Shown: in pieces, positions 36,049-44,838 of the stretch
How the letters are laid out: each line of letters opens with the position of its first letter
How positions within the stretch are numbered: position 1 is the stretch's first letter
Source of the DNA: Mangrovibacterium diazotrophicum
GTDB taxonomy: Bacteria > Bacteroidota > Bacteroidia > Bacteroidales > Prolixibacteraceae
Assembly (NCBI RefSeq): GCF_003610535.1
Contig: NZ_RAPN01000001.1
Span: 1,785,320 to 1,849,319 of the forward strand
Direction of reading: 5' to 3'
DNA: 64,000 nt
The notes under the pieces: generated by a model
Seen by the model: the letters and a program-made list of their open reading frames with translations, nothing else
What the model was told of the DNA's origin: nothing
Database searches by the model: none
Translations under genes and position numbers: made by a program

Positions 36049-36534
36049 TCAAAATGAAGCTTTAACCAGCAATTCTCTGAAGTCCAGGTGATGCATCACC
36101 TCCCGAATAATCAACAGGTAGGCCGCAAAACCCAAATCATCGGGGATGACATCCTGGCTTGCGGGCAGGCCTTTAACAATCTCGGCAAAACGATCAAATA
36201 CATTCTCGAGTTCGATCTGAGGCACTAAAGTCTCTCCTGCTTCCGTTTTGGTGGTATTAAAAGCCAGTTCTGCAATCACCTCTACCTGCGGATCATCGGA
36301 TTGCAATATCGATTCGTCTCTAAACTTCACTTCTAACTCCGCTAGAACCTCTTCGGTAAAATTGATGGCCCGATCCACGTCATCATAAGTCGGCGGAAAG
36401 GCTGTATAAAACTGCTCAGCCAATTGTTTCCAGCCAATATTCAAGGTGGTTCTAATTTCCGAATTGTTACGACTCTGAACAAAGTCACTTGCTTGTTCGC
36501 CAATATGCAGGTATAGGGTATTATTTGTTTTCAT
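36049..36534 (-). CDS. hypothetical protein
   Basis: 161-residue protein I do not recognise. It is acidic and mostly helical, without signal peptide or membrane segments. Visible features are the N-terminal strand NTLYLHIGEQ and a helical C terminus GFAAYLLIIREVMHHLDFRELL. Codon use is normal for the window and the frame is clean, so it is probably a real gene. Its neighbours, a siderophore receptor and an ester cyclase-like lipoprotein, give no functional hint. Confidence 0.55.
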   Translation of the reverse strand: MKTNNTLYLHIGEQASDFVQSRNNSEIRTTLNIGWKQLAEQFYTAFPPTYDDVDRAINFTEEVLAELEVKFRDESILQSDDPQVEVIAELAFNTTKTEAGETLVPQIELENVFDRFAEIVKGLPASQDVIPDDLGFAAYLLIIREVMHHLDFRELLVKASF

Positions 36535-36573
36535 GACAAAAAAATGAAAGAATCTGGTTTCTTAGAAAAAAGC

Positions 36574-36603
36574 AGAGCAACAAAAATTACTTCTCGTTGC
36601 TCT
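36574..36603 (-). terminator. terminator after the ester cyclase-like gene
   Basis: 8-bp stem AGAGCAAC / GTTGCTCT, 14-nt loop. On the minus strand it is followed by GCTTTTTT. It lies 130 bp after the stop of the gene at 36734. Confidence 0.75.
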
Positions 36604-36733
36604 ACTCCAAAATTAAAACTTATCTGTTTTCTGCAACAATTGCAGTCATGGCTCGCGATAAATTGTTGTCGACAAAGAAATCAACATAAGAGTGTAGCTC
36701 AAACTCGTCAGCAACAGTCTTTATATTTCATTA

Positions 36734-37330
36734 TTACATTAATCCCAATTGCGTCATGTACGTTTTGTTGTCCCAGAACAACCATTCTTCAACCATAACT
36801 CCGTTTTCCCAGCGGCCGATGGTACACATTGGCATTTTCACTTTTTTACCGGTAGGTTGAATGAACTTGCCATTTCCAATGGCCATGGGTTCGGTGAAGG
36901 TGGCCTCAAACACGCCTGTCACAGCAGTCCATTGTCCGTCGGCACTACCGAATTTTACGGGGTGCTCGGTAATACGGGTATCGGGAGCATACGGGAACAT
37001 GGCATCCAGATCTTTAATGTGCTGCTCAATTCCGACTACAATGCGTCCGTCGGGCCAGTGCACTTTAATGTCTTTGGCATGGCTCTCGTGCAGGCGAACC
37101 CACTCCCGATGACTAAACACCGTAAAATCGAGCGTATCAAATTTCATCAGGTTTTCGGCTAAGACGGCGTTGCCGACAACCATTTCGTTTACCTGGTTGC
37201 GCAATGAGTCTAGTTCGGTTTTGCTAACCGTAACCTGGTTTGGGTTCGTATTACAAGACGATAGTGTACTTATGAATGCAATAACAGCAGCCATTGCTGC
37301 TACTCGGATGGTTAATTTTTTTGTTTTCAT
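36734..37330 (-). CDS. SnoaL/ester cyclase-like lipoprotein
   Basis: Lipoprotein of 198 residues from ATG 37330. The signal MKTKKLTIRVAAMAAVIAFI ends in a lipobox with Cys (LSSC) near residue 26. A short coiled segment (KTELDSLRNQVNEM) is followed by an NTF2/SnoaL-like domain: VHWPDGRIVVGIEQHIKDL, TGVFEATFTEPM and GVMVEEWLFWDNKTYM. The fold is used by small cyclases and by many binding proteins, so activity cannot be assumed. The upstream extension to 37453 would place 41 residues before the signal peptide and is rejected. It is a single gene with its own terminator. Confidence 0.75.
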   Translation of the reverse strand: MKTKKLTIRVAAMAAVIAFISTLSSCNTNPNQVTVSKTELDSLRNQVNEMVVGNAVLAENLMKFDTLDFTVFSHREWVRLHESHAKDIKVHWPDGRIVVGIEQHIKDLDAMFPYAPDTRITEHPVKFGSADGQWTAVTGVFEATFTEPMAIGNGKFIQPTGKKVKMPMCTIGRWENGVMVEEWLFWDNKTYMTQLGLM

Positions 37331-37493
37331 CGTTTGTGTTGTTTTGATCAATGATTGTGATACAAAGATCTCCTGAAAAGCAGCGCAGGGGGTATCACTT
37401 TTCAGAAATAGAGTATCAGTTTTAGGAAATGTGAACAAAAACTCATATTCCACACCCCCAAAACAGAAACAAACAAGAAAAACAGCGGCTTAA

Positions 37494-38612
37494 TCAGCTC
37501 GTTTTGCGGTAGCGCCAAATGGCTAAAGTCAGAAAGGAAATGCCGATGATGGTCAGTGAAACAAACTCGGTTATCAAATCACCAAAGCCGGAGCCTTTCA
37601 GACAAACCATGCGCATGATGCGAATGAAATAGTAGATGGGATTGAGCCGGTCGAGTTGTTGCGCCCAATGCGGCATACTTTCAACCGGGGTGAAAATTCC
37701 GCCCATCAAGACAAAGATCATCATGAAAAAGAAAGTGATGAACATGACCTGCTGCTGGGTTTCGGTCACGGTGGAAATAAACAATCCGAGTCCTAGCACG
37801 CCAACCAAATAGAGCGCACCAAAGCCAAACAACAATACCAGGCTTCCCTCAATCGGCAGGTTGAAAACAATGCGGGCGATCAGCAAACCAAAAGCCAAAT
37901 CGAGCAAAGCGATCACAAGGAAGGGCAACAGCTTACCGAGGATGAACTGCCATTTTTTAATCGGCGTGACGTTCAGCTGTTCAATGGTTCCCATTTCTTT
38001 TTCACGCACCAGGTTCATTCCCGACAGGAACATACCAATAATAGTCACCAAAATGGACAAGATTCCCGGTGCCATGTACCATTTGTAATCCAGTTCGGGG
38101 TTGAACCAATAGTTGTCATGTGCTTCCACACGCATCGGTGGATTGAACTCGGGCAAGCTTTTCCAATGCATGATGATTTGCTTGTTGTAAGCTGAAATAA
38201 TACTGCGTGTGTATTGGTAGATCAATGAAGCTTTGTTGCCATCGATCGCATTAATTAGTAGTTGCACATCGGCTTCATCCTCCCGAATCAGAGAGCGCTC
38301 GAAGTCCGGCGGAATCACCAGCACAAAGTCTGACTCTTCCTTTTTCAGTTGATTCATGCCATCCTCCAAATCGAACGAGGCATCGTGAATATTGAAAAAG
38401 GGAGATGCTTCGAAATGATTAATCAAGCCGCGGCTGGTGTCCGACAAATCCTGATCGACCACGTAAATATCGACATTCTTCAGGTCGTAAGTGGCAGCAA
38501 AAACCAGCACCAGCATCTGCATCAACGGCAACATAACAATCATCCGCAACATGGTTTTGTTCCGCAAAACCTGGATGAATTCCTTTTGGAGGATGTATTT
38601 GATCGTTCTCAT
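37494..38612 (-). CDS. ABC-2 type permease of drug exporter (YbhR/YbhS-like)
   Basis: Inner-membrane permease of 372 residues, last gene of the efflux operon. Plan of ABC-2 exporters: one N-terminal helix (MLRMIVMLPLMQMLVLVFA), a large periplasmic domain (about 45-175), then five helices with the intracellular-loop motif VREKEMGTIEQLNVTPIKKWQF and the end segment MPHWAQQLDRLNPIYYFIRIMR. ATG 38612 puts the conserved amphipathic start TIKYILQKEF first; the longer frame to 38663 adds a basic unrelated tail. It pairs with the permease at 39010 to form a heterodimer (inference from the E. coli YbhFSR system). Confidence 0.88.
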   Translation of the reverse strand: MRTIKYILQKEFIQVLRNKTMLRMIVMLPLMQMLVLVFAATYDLKNVDIYVVDQDLSDTSRGLINHFEASPFFNIHDASFDLEDGMNQLKKEESDFVLVIPPDFERSLIREDEADVQLLINAIDGNKASLIYQYTRSIISAYNKQIIMHWKSLPEFNPPMRVEAHDNYWFNPELDYKWYMAPGILSILVTIIGMFLSGMNLVREKEMGTIEQLNVTPIKKWQFILGKLLPFLVIALLDLAFGLLIARIVFNLPIEGSLVLLFGFGALYLVGVLGLGLFISTVTETQQQVMFITFFFMMIFVLMGGIFTPVESMPHWAQQLDRLNPIYYFIRIMRMVCLKGSGFGDLITEFVSLTIIGISFLTLAIWRYRKTS

Positions 38613-39009
38613 CTTTCTATTTTTTGTTTCGCTCCGTAAGCTCTGTGCCTTACTCCGTGTCACTCTTCGGTTTTAATTACAAGAGCTAACCACCTAGTAA
38701 TCATGGTTTATCACGGAGTTACACAGAGAGTATTTAGTTTTTTCGCTCTTTGAAAACGTTGCCCACATTTTTTACAATGAACCTATTTTCGTTGCGGCGC
38801 ATGAAAGCATTGATCATTTGTCAACTTTGCAGTTGCGCCTTTTTTCATTTCTTATATTCATCCCCGGGTGGCAATCACCTCCTTCGTCGGTTCATTTACC
38901 CGGGGCTATTGCTGTCTAACCCCTTCGGGGTAGAATAAAATCACTCATATCCTCTCTCCCTCTTCACTCATTTCTCACGACTCATTACTCATATCTATTT
39001 CTTGCGGCT
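38613..39009. repeat. 397-bp spacer inside the efflux operon with repeat-like sequence
   Basis: No gene is seen. At 38705-38733 lies TTTATCACGGAGTTACACAG, related to the CACAGAGGACACAGAG motif of two other spacers of this operon. At 38862-38931 two hairpins follow each other: CCCCGGGT / ACCCGGGG (38862-38869 / 38898-38905) and ACCCC / GGGGT (38919-38931). The second looks like the tail of a REP-like element. Whether transcription passes through to the last gene is unknown. Confidence 0.5.
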
Positions 39010-40116
39010 TCATTCTAACCTCGTCTTAAACTTCTTCACGGCAACTGCCACAAAAAACGCAGTCATTCCGAGCAGCACCGCTGTTTCTTTCCAGACGTAA
39101 GCCAGGCCAACTCCTTTCAACATTATATTTCTAAGGATGACAATAAACCAACGCGGTGGAATGATATGGGAGACCACTTGTAACGGCAGGGGCATGTTCT
39201 CGATTGAGAAGATGAAACCTGACAATAGAATTGTCGGCAGCATCAAGGCTATTACCGAAATAAACATGGCAACCATCTGTGTTTTGGCCAGCGACGAAAT
39301 CATGATTCCCAAACTTAGGGCCATCATGATGAACAGGATACTCTCGCCCAACAGCAACACCCAGCTTCCCTTGATCGGAACTCCGAAGATGAAATGCCCA
39401 ATCCCCAAAATGACGAGTGCATTGATGAAAGATAAAACCAGGTAAGGCGTCACCTTCCCCAGAATAATTTGTGCCGGACGCAGTGGTGAAACCAGAAGAA
39501 TTTCCATGGTTCCAAGTTCCTTCTCACGCGTGATGGAGATGGAGGTCATCATGGCGGAGATCAGCATCAGGATCATCGCCATAATACCCGGAACAAACAT
39601 GTACACCGACTGCAGTCCTTCGTTGTAAACCATGCGTACTTCCGGCTCAATTTGCATAGGCAGGTGCAAGTCGCCCATTTGCTTCAGGATGTAATCGTTA
39701 ATAATTCCGGTGGTGTAAGAGGCCAGCATCTTCCCAAGATTTGGGTCAGAAGCATCGACAATAATTTGCACATCTGCTTTTCCCTCGCGCTGCAATTTTC
39801 GGCTGAAATCGCGCCCAAAGACCAGCACTTCCTTGACGGTACCTTGCTTAAAAATGGCTTCAATATCCTTTGTACTCTCCAGGTTTCGGTCGAGCAGGAA
39901 ATAGCCCGAGGACAATAACTTGCTGGTGATTTCCGCTGTTACTTCATCTTTCGACTGGTCGTAAATCGCAATGCGAGCATCTTTAATCTCGTTGGTTATC
40001 ACCGTTCCAAACAGCATAAGCTGAATAATCGGAATCCCAAACAGGATAATCATTGTTCGCCGGTCGCGAAAAATGTGAAAGAATTCTTTTTTGACAAAAC
40101 CCCAGAAACGGTTCAT
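39010..40116 (-). CDS. ABC-2 type permease of drug exporter (YbhS/YbhR-like)
   Basis: Inner-membrane permease of 368 residues, same plan as the permease at 37494: N-terminal helix (TMIILFGIPIIQLMLFGTV), periplasmic domain to about 170, five helices, loop motif REKELGTMEILLVSPLRPAQ and the final LPLQVVSHIIPPRWFIVILRNIML. It lies between the ATPase genes and the second permease. The start is preceded by no strong ribosome site, as usual in Bacteroidota. It is paralogous to its partner and the two are expected to form the export channel. Confidence 0.9.
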   Translation of the reverse strand: MNRFWGFVKKEFFHIFRDRRTMIILFGIPIIQLMLFGTVITNEIKDARIAIYDQSKDEVTAEITSKLLSSGYFLLDRNLESTKDIEAIFKQGTVKEVLVFGRDFSRKLQREGKADVQIIVDASDPNLGKMLASYTTGIINDYILKQMGDLHLPMQIEPEVRMVYNEGLQSVYMFVPGIMAMILMLISAMMTSISITREKELGTMEILLVSPLRPAQIILGKVTPYLVLSFINALVILGIGHFIFGVPIKGSWVLLLGESILFIMMALSLGIMISSLAKTQMVAMFISVIALMLPTILLSGFIFSIENMPLPLQVVSHIIPPRWFIVILRNIMLKGVGLAYVWKETAVLLGMTAFFVAVAVKKFKTRLE

Positions 40117-40173
40117 AGTTTCGTTATTCTGTTTTAATTTATTTTTACTGTTCTGTTTCGAGCAAAAAGTCTC

Positions 40174-40232
40174 AGTTTTCAGTCACAGTATCCAGTAAAG
40201 CTCTCTGCAAACCGCGACTGCGACTGAAAACT
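40174..40232. repeat. 11-bp inverted repeat between ATPase and permease genes
   Basis: AGTTTTCAGTC (40174-40184) and GACTGAAAACT (40222-40232) are perfect inverted repeats 37 bp apart; the right arm overlaps the ATPase stop codon. No T run follows on the minus strand, so it is more likely a structured spacer than a terminator. Confidence 0.55.
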
Positions 40233-40977
40233 ATTCTGTCCGCTGCGCGGATCTCGCCAACTGCAAAAACACGCCGTTCATATCTTCGGCGTTAAATTGC
40301 TTTTTCAGGGCATCGGGTGTGTCGAGTGCGGCAATGCGGCCATCCACCATGATGGAAACCCGGTCGCAGTATTCCGCTTCATCCATATAGTGAGTGGTCA
40401 CGAAAATGGTCTTCCCTTCAGCGGCAGCTTCGTAAATAAAATCCCAAAATTGGCGCCGGGTAATCGGATCAACGCCTCCTGTTGGTTCATCGAGAAATAC
40501 GATTTGTGGATCGTGTAACAAGGCGATAGAAAACGAAAGCTTCTGTTTCCATCCGAGTGGCAGCGATGCAATCAGCTTGTCGCGCTCGGGTTCGAGCCCA
40601 AGTTTTTTCAACATCCGATCTTCCTTTTCTTTTCGCTGCTGACGCGACAATCCGTATATACCGGCGTAAAACCGGATATTTTCAGCGATCGTCATGTCCT
40701 CGTACAAGGAAAACTTCTGGCTCATGTAGCCAATATTCCGCTTGATTAATTCGGCCTGTTTGTAAACGTCGAAACCGCTAACAGTCAACTCTCCTGATGT
40801 GGGACTACTCAAGCCGCAAAGAATACGCATCGCCGTGGTTTTTCCAGCACCATTTGCTCCGAGGAAACCAAAAATCTCCCCTTTGTAAACCTCGAAAGTC
40901 AGGTGGTCGTTGGCCACAAAGTGCCCAAACTTTTTGACAAGATTTTTGACTGATATCACAGGAATTGTTTTGTTCAT
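40231..40977 (-). CDS. ABC exporter ATPase subunit 1
   Basis: Cytoplasmic ATPase of 248 residues. Walker A is GANGAGKTTAM, Q-loop YMSQKFSLYEDMTIAENI, signature LPLGWKQKLSFSIAL (an altered LSGGQ), Walker B IVFLDEPTGGVD and H-loop FVTTHYMDEAEYCDR. The pattern is that of drug and lipid exporters that work with ABC-2 permeases. ATG 40977 (MNKTIPVISVKNLVKKFG) is preferred to the in-frame start at 40995. In E. coli the homologous YbhF fuses two such domains; here they are separate genes (this and 41041). Confidence 0.9.
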   Translation of the reverse strand: MNKTIPVISVKNLVKKFGHFVANDHLTFEVYKGEIFGFLGANGAGKTTAMRILCGLSSPTSGELTVSGFDVYKQAELIKRNIGYMSQKFSLYEDMTIAENIRFYAGIYGLSRQQRKEKEDRMLKKLGLEPERDKLIASLPLGWKQKLSFSIALLHDPQIVFLDEPTGGVDPITRRQFWDFIYEAAAEGKTIFVTTHYMDEAEYCDRVSIMVDGRIAALDTPDALKKQFNAEDMNGVFLQLARSAQRTE

Positions 40978-40984
40978 ATTTTCA

Positions 40985-41019
40985 ATTTTAACCACAGAGG
41001 ACTCAGAGTTTCACCGAGT
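40985..41019. repeat. CACAGAGGAC-type intergenic repeat, copy B
   Basis: AACCACAGAGGACTCAGAG within the 63-bp spacer between the two ATPase genes. It matches the spacer sequence at 41964-42000 (ATCACAGAGGACACAGG) and, less well, 38705-38733. Origin and role unknown. Confidence 0.5.
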
Positions 41020-41040
41020 CGTTTCTCACCTTCTCATTTT

Positions 41041-41952
41041 TCAACGCTCACTCTCCCCCATCAGTGCCATAAACACATCTTCAATTCCAGCTTTGATGAA
41101 TGACGATTTCACCTGCTGATGACTGAGCTTTTCCAGATGTATTTTTACATCCTCCGGTTGAAGTTGATCATTCGACGGCGTGATATGCACAAACTGACCA
41201 AAAGCATAGGCTGTTTCTACCTGGTTCCATTCCCGTAAATCCTGAATCAGTCGGTGCATCTCATCGGAGCGGGCAGCGAGCAACGGGCGATGGTAATTAT
41301 CGATGATCCCCTGCGGCGTATCAATGCTCAGGATCTCTCCTTTTTGCATCAAGGCTACCCGGTCGCACAACCCGGCTTCATCCATGTAGGGGGTTGAAAC
41401 CAGGATCGTAATTCCCTGCTGCTGCAACTTTTTCAGCATCTCCCAAAATTCCTTCCGCGAAACGGCATCCACACCGGTAGTTGGCTCGTCCAAAACCAAA
41501 ATCTCAGGTTTGTGAATCAGAGCACAGGATAAAGCCAATTTCTGCTTCATCCCACCGGAAAGCCTTCCGGCCAAACGATCTTTGAATGGTTCGATCTGCA
41601 CATAAATATCGCGGATGAGTTCGTAGTTTTGCTCGATTGTTGTTCCGAATACCGTCGCAAAAAACGAAAGATTTTCTTCTACTGTCAAGTCCTGATATAA
41701 CGAGAACTTCCCGGGCATGTAGCCTACAATCCGACGAATCTTTCGATAGTATTTCACCACATCCAAGCCGCTCATGCTGGCTTGCCCGCCATTGGGTAAA
41801 AGCAAAGTCATCAGGATGCGCATGAGGCTGGTTTTACCGGCACCATCGGGACCAATCAAACCAAACAACTCTCCTTTTTCAACCGAAAAAGAAATGTCTT
41901 TCAAGGCCTGTACATCGTTGTAAGATTTCGATATGTTTTCGACTTTTATCAT
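41041..41952 (-). CDS. ABC exporter ATPase subunit 2
   Basis: Cytoplasmic ATPase of 303 residues. Walker A GPDGAGKTSLMRI, Q-loop GYMPGKFSLYQDLTVEENL, signature LSGGMKQKLALSCAL, Walker B ILVLDEPTTGVD, H-loop VSTPYMDEAGLCDR where the switch His is replaced by Pro (STPYMDE). About 80 residues after the nucleotide domain form a C-terminal regulatory-type extension. It and the ATPase at 40231 correspond to the two halves of E. coli YbhF. The missing H-loop His suggests an asymmetric pair with one degenerate site. Confidence 0.9.
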   Translation of the reverse strand: MIKVENISKSYNDVQALKDISFSVEKGELFGLIGPDGAGKTSLMRILMTLLLPNGGQASMSGLDVVKYYRKIRRIVGYMPGKFSLYQDLTVEENLSFFATVFGTTIEQNYELIRDIYVQIEPFKDRLAGRLSGGMKQKLALSCALIHKPEILVLDEPTTGVDAVSRKEFWEMLKKLQQQGITILVSTPYMDEAGLCDRVALMQKGEILSIDTPQGIIDNYHRPLLAARSDEMHRLIQDLREWNQVETAYAFGQFVHITPSNDQLQPEDVKIHLEKLSHQQVKSSFIKAGIEDVFMALMGESER

Positions 41953-41963
41953 CGTTTTACTCT

Positions 41964-42000
41964 TTTAATCACAGAGGACACAGGGGGAAACACAGAGCTC
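41964..42000. repeat. CACAGAGGAC-type intergenic repeat, copy C
   Basis: TTAATCACAGAGGACACAGG followed by AAACACAGAG in the 93-bp spacer between the ATPase and HlyD genes. Same motif family as the element at 40985-41019. Confidence 0.5.
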
Positions 42001-42045
42001 CACTGTGAGCGTGCAATGGTAAATCGTAAATAGTTAGTTTGTAAA

Positions 42046-42927
42046 TTATTGAAAATTCACTTCGCCCGGCATGCCAATTTTCAGGCGGCCGTCGTTTTTC
42101 ACTTTTACTTTCACAGCATAAACCATCTTCACCCGTTCTTCTTTGGTTTGGATGATTTTGGGCGTAAACTCTGCCTCTGATGAAATCCAGTTCACAACTC
42201 CAATCAGGTGTTGATTCGTTTTCTTGTCTTCATCAATCAATACTTCAACCTGCTGTCCGAGTTTCACATGTGGCAATTGAGCTCCGCTAACATACACCCG
42301 CAGATCAAGTTCCGACAAATCTGCGAGCTTAACCAAGGCTTTGGAAGGTGCTGCCAATTCGCCCAATTCGGTGTACTTCTCCAGAATCGTCCCATTCACC
42401 GGACTAGTAATCACCGATTTTTCCAACTGATTTTCGGCAGATGCAATTTGAGCCTGCAGCACCGCCAGCTCGCTGTCGATGGAGGCAAACTGGGTCTGCT
42501 GACTCAAAACCTGCTGTTCAAGCACACGAACCTGCCCGTCCACATCATCGACCTGTTGCTGCGTTGCCGCCTTATCGGCAAACAATTTGTGCACCCGATC
42601 CTTCGTGATCTTTGCATTCTGCAACTGTTGCTGCGACACATCAATTTGCCCGCGAAGATTGACCTTTTTTACAGCCACCGCTTTCATCTGTGCCTGCAGT
42701 TGCTGAATTTGAAGGTTTACCGTGCTACTATCGATAATGGCCAGCACGTCTCCCACTTTCACCTGTCGACCTTCTTCACCGTCAAAACGGATCAGTTTTC
42801 CGGCAACCTCCGAAGAAATAATTGTTTCATCGGCCTCAAAGTTGCCGTATGCGTCGGATGTCTGATCACCATTATTGCACGCTGATGCCATTACAACGAG
42901 CAAGAGTAAAAGATAAATTCGATTCAT
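42046..42927 (-). CDS. HlyD-family periplasmic adaptor lipoprotein (YbhG-like)
   Basis: Membrane-fusion protein of 293 residues linking the inner-membrane exporter to the outer-membrane channel. A lipoprotein signal (MNRIYLLLLLVVMASAC, Cys17) anchors it in the inner membrane. The biotinyl-lipoyl halves are GKLIRFDGEEGRQVKVGDVL and SPVNGTILEKYTELGELAA; between them a long coiled-coil hairpin (about 72-165) rich in Gln, and after them the beta-barrel domain (DLRVYVSGAQLPHVKLGQ). Length and domain order match YbhG. It starts 15 bp after the TolC gene stop in the same operon. Confidence 0.9.
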   Translation of the reverse strand: MNRIYLLLLLVVMASACNNGDQTSDAYGNFEADETIISSEVAGKLIRFDGEEGRQVKVGDVLAIIDSSTVNLQIQQLQAQMKAVAVKKVNLRGQIDVSQQQLQNAKITKDRVHKLFADKAATQQQVDDVDGQVRVLEQQVLSQQTQFASIDSELAVLQAQIASAENQLEKSVITSPVNGTILEKYTELGELAAPSKALVKLADLSELDLRVYVSGAQLPHVKLGQQVEVLIDEDKKTNQHLIGVVNWISSEAEFTPKIIQTKEERVKMVYAVKVKVKNDGRLKIGMPGEVNFQ

Positions 42928-42942
42928 GGTTATGCTTGTATT

Positions 42943-44205
42943 TTATTGTCCGAGTAAATTCTGATAATTAACTTTTGCTGATTCCAGCTGCACTTTGTGC
43001 GTTTCAAAAGTGATCCGGGCGACCAACTCTGCATTCAAGTCCTGCAAATAATCTGCTGTTGTAATTGTTCCGTTTTCTAGCTTTGAGGCCGAACTTTTAG
43101 TGATGCGTTCCTGCAGTTCGATCAGCTCCCGGTCACTTTTTAGTATTTGTTGCAATTGCTCTATTTTTCGCCTTTGGCCATCCAAAGCAATCGTAATATT
43201 TCGTTCAAATTGTGTCTGTTGTGTTTGCACCATTTCTTGCTGCAGCTGAATCACTTCTTTCGACCTTTTGGTTTGTTTCCAATCGAACAGTGTCCAGTTC
43301 AGGCCAATGCCAACCAGGTAGTAGGTATCAAAATCATCGTTCAACATGTTTATCGCCGGACGACCATAGCCTGCCTGCCCAAAGCCGAACAATTTCGGAT
43401 TGCGCGCCTTTTGAGTCAAGTCGGCCGAAGCAGACAGCAAATCGGTTTGTTGGCGAAAGAGGTCGATTTCGGGACGCACGATTTCATTTTCCGTTCTCAC
43501 TTCGCTGGTTTCAATCTGAAGATTTTGCAGATCAGAAGGCTCTTTGCCGGTCAGGATAGCCAAAGCGGCCAAGGTCGTTTCCCGACCAGACTGCAGCTCC
43601 AACTGTTGCTGCTTCACTTTTACCAACTCTGCCAAAACCTGATCCAAATCAGATTGAAGAATTGCCCCGTTAGACAATGCACTCTCCATTTGCTTCTTCC
43701 GAGCCTCGAGTGTTTCCTGTTTTTTAGCCAGTAAGTCCAGGTTTTGTTGAATGAGGAATGATGAAAAAAACAGGTTGTTCACTTGCTCCTTCACTTGGTA
43801 CAAATCAACTTCAACACCTTGCTGATTCGTGAGGTCCTGTGCCTTTTCAAGCTCACCTTTCGCTTTCGACACGCCTCCATCCCAGATATTTTGCTTCACA
43901 TCGAGGTATGCTTTATACTGGTCTTTGGAAACAGATGGAATATCAATTCCGGGCAAGGACGCTCCCAATCGCGTCACATCCGACTGGTAACTGGCCTGTG
44001 CTTTCAGGTCGAGCGTTGGATACCAGGCTGTCTGAATATTATCCAGTTTCAGCTCGCTCATTTTCTGGTAAATTTCCTTTTGTTTGAGTAACGGATGGAC
44101 TTCACGCGCCCACTGCTGGCAATCGAACAAAGTCACCCCCTGCTGTGCAAACAACCATTGAGCAGGCAGCAACAATAACATAATTAGACTAATTCTGGTC
44201 TTCAT
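42943..44205 (-). CDS. TolC-family outer-membrane efflux protein
   Basis: Outer-membrane channel subunit of 420 residues with a signal peptide (to about residue 20, LPAQWLFAQ). Two OEP repeats with long helical hairpins are visible, with KAYLDVKQNIWDGGVSKAKGELEKA in the first and YYLVGIGLNWTLFDWKQTKRSKE in the second. Its presence in the operon completes a tripartite pump. In E. coli the related operon has no channel gene and uses TolC, so this version is self-contained. The start is 9 bp after the TetR stop. Confidence 0.9.
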   Translation of the reverse strand: MKTRISLIMLLLLPAQWLFAQQGVTLFDCQQWAREVHPLLKQKEIYQKMSELKLDNIQTAWYPTLDLKAQASYQSDVTRLGASLPGIDIPSVSKDQYKAYLDVKQNIWDGGVSKAKGELEKAQDLTNQQGVEVDLYQVKEQVNNLFFSSFLIQQNLDLLAKKQETLEARKKQMESALSNGAILQSDLDQVLAELVKVKQQQLELQSGRETTLAALAILTGKEPSDLQNLQIETSEVRTENEIVRPEIDLFRQQTDLLSASADLTQKARNPKLFGFGQAGYGRPAINMLNDDFDTYYLVGIGLNWTLFDWKQTKRSKEVIQLQQEMVQTQQTQFERNITIALDGQRRKIEQLQQILKSDRELIELQERITKSSASKLENGTITTADYLQDLNAELVARITFETHKVQLESAKVNYQNLLGQ

Positions 44206-44214
44206 AAAATCTGA

Positions 44215-44826
44215 TTATTCGGGTTGAATAGCTTTGAGAACAAACTCCTTCGCTTCTGCTTTCCGTTCCTCAAGGAAATTTTTCAATCCCTGCTCATCAC
44301 CATGGAAAGCGACGTATCGAATCATCGGGCGAGCAGCAAACGGGAAGACACACAATGCAATGATATTCACCAACAGATGCTCCGGTTTCATCCGTCGGAT
44401 TTCTCCGCGATCCATGGCGTCCTGAAACATTTTTATAATCGGGGCGATCGTGAAACCGGAACGTTCAACAAATCCGAAAAACGGGGTGGCATCACGATTC
44501 ATTTCCTTGATGATAAAAGCAGGCAGAAACGGATATCTTACAAGTAGGTCGAGATAAGTATCGATCGCCTGCTCCACCTTTACTGCAAACGGCAGTTCCG
44601 AGAACAAGATTTGTCCAATCCGGGGGAAAGCGATACCAATTAACTTGGCGAAAATCGCATCAAACAACTTTTCTTTACTTCTGAAATAGTAGTGCAGCAA
44701 TGCTTTATTAATCCCCGCACGGTCAGCAATCTCCTGCATACGAGCACCGTCCATTCCCTTCTGAACGAACACATCGGTAGCTGCATCGATAATCTTATCC
44801 TCTGTATTGTCTTTTTTAGTTTCCAT
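44215..44826 (-). CDS. TetR/AcrR-family repressor of the efflux operon
   Basis: DNA-binding regulator of 203 residues. The TetR helix-turn-helix is ATDVFVQKGMDGARMQEIAD followed by AGINKALLHYYFRSKEKLFD (about 17-58). The C-terminal helical domain would bind the inducer, presumably a pump substrate. As first gene of the operon, with two palindromes flanking its own promoter, it almost certainly represses itself and the six downstream genes. The arrangement parallels cecR (ybiH) and ybhGFSR of E. coli. Confidence 0.92.
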   Translation of the reverse strand: METKKDNTEDKIIDAATDVFVQKGMDGARMQEIADRAGINKALLHYYFRSKEKLFDAIFAKLIGIAFPRIGQILFSELPFAVKVEQAIDTYLDLLVRYPFLPAFIIKEMNRDATPFFGFVERSGFTIAPIIKMFQDAMDRGEIRRMKPEHLLVNIIALCVFPFAARPMIRYVAFHGDEQGLKNFLEERKAEAKEFVLKAIQPE

Positions 44827-44838
44827 TTTCTATTTGGT

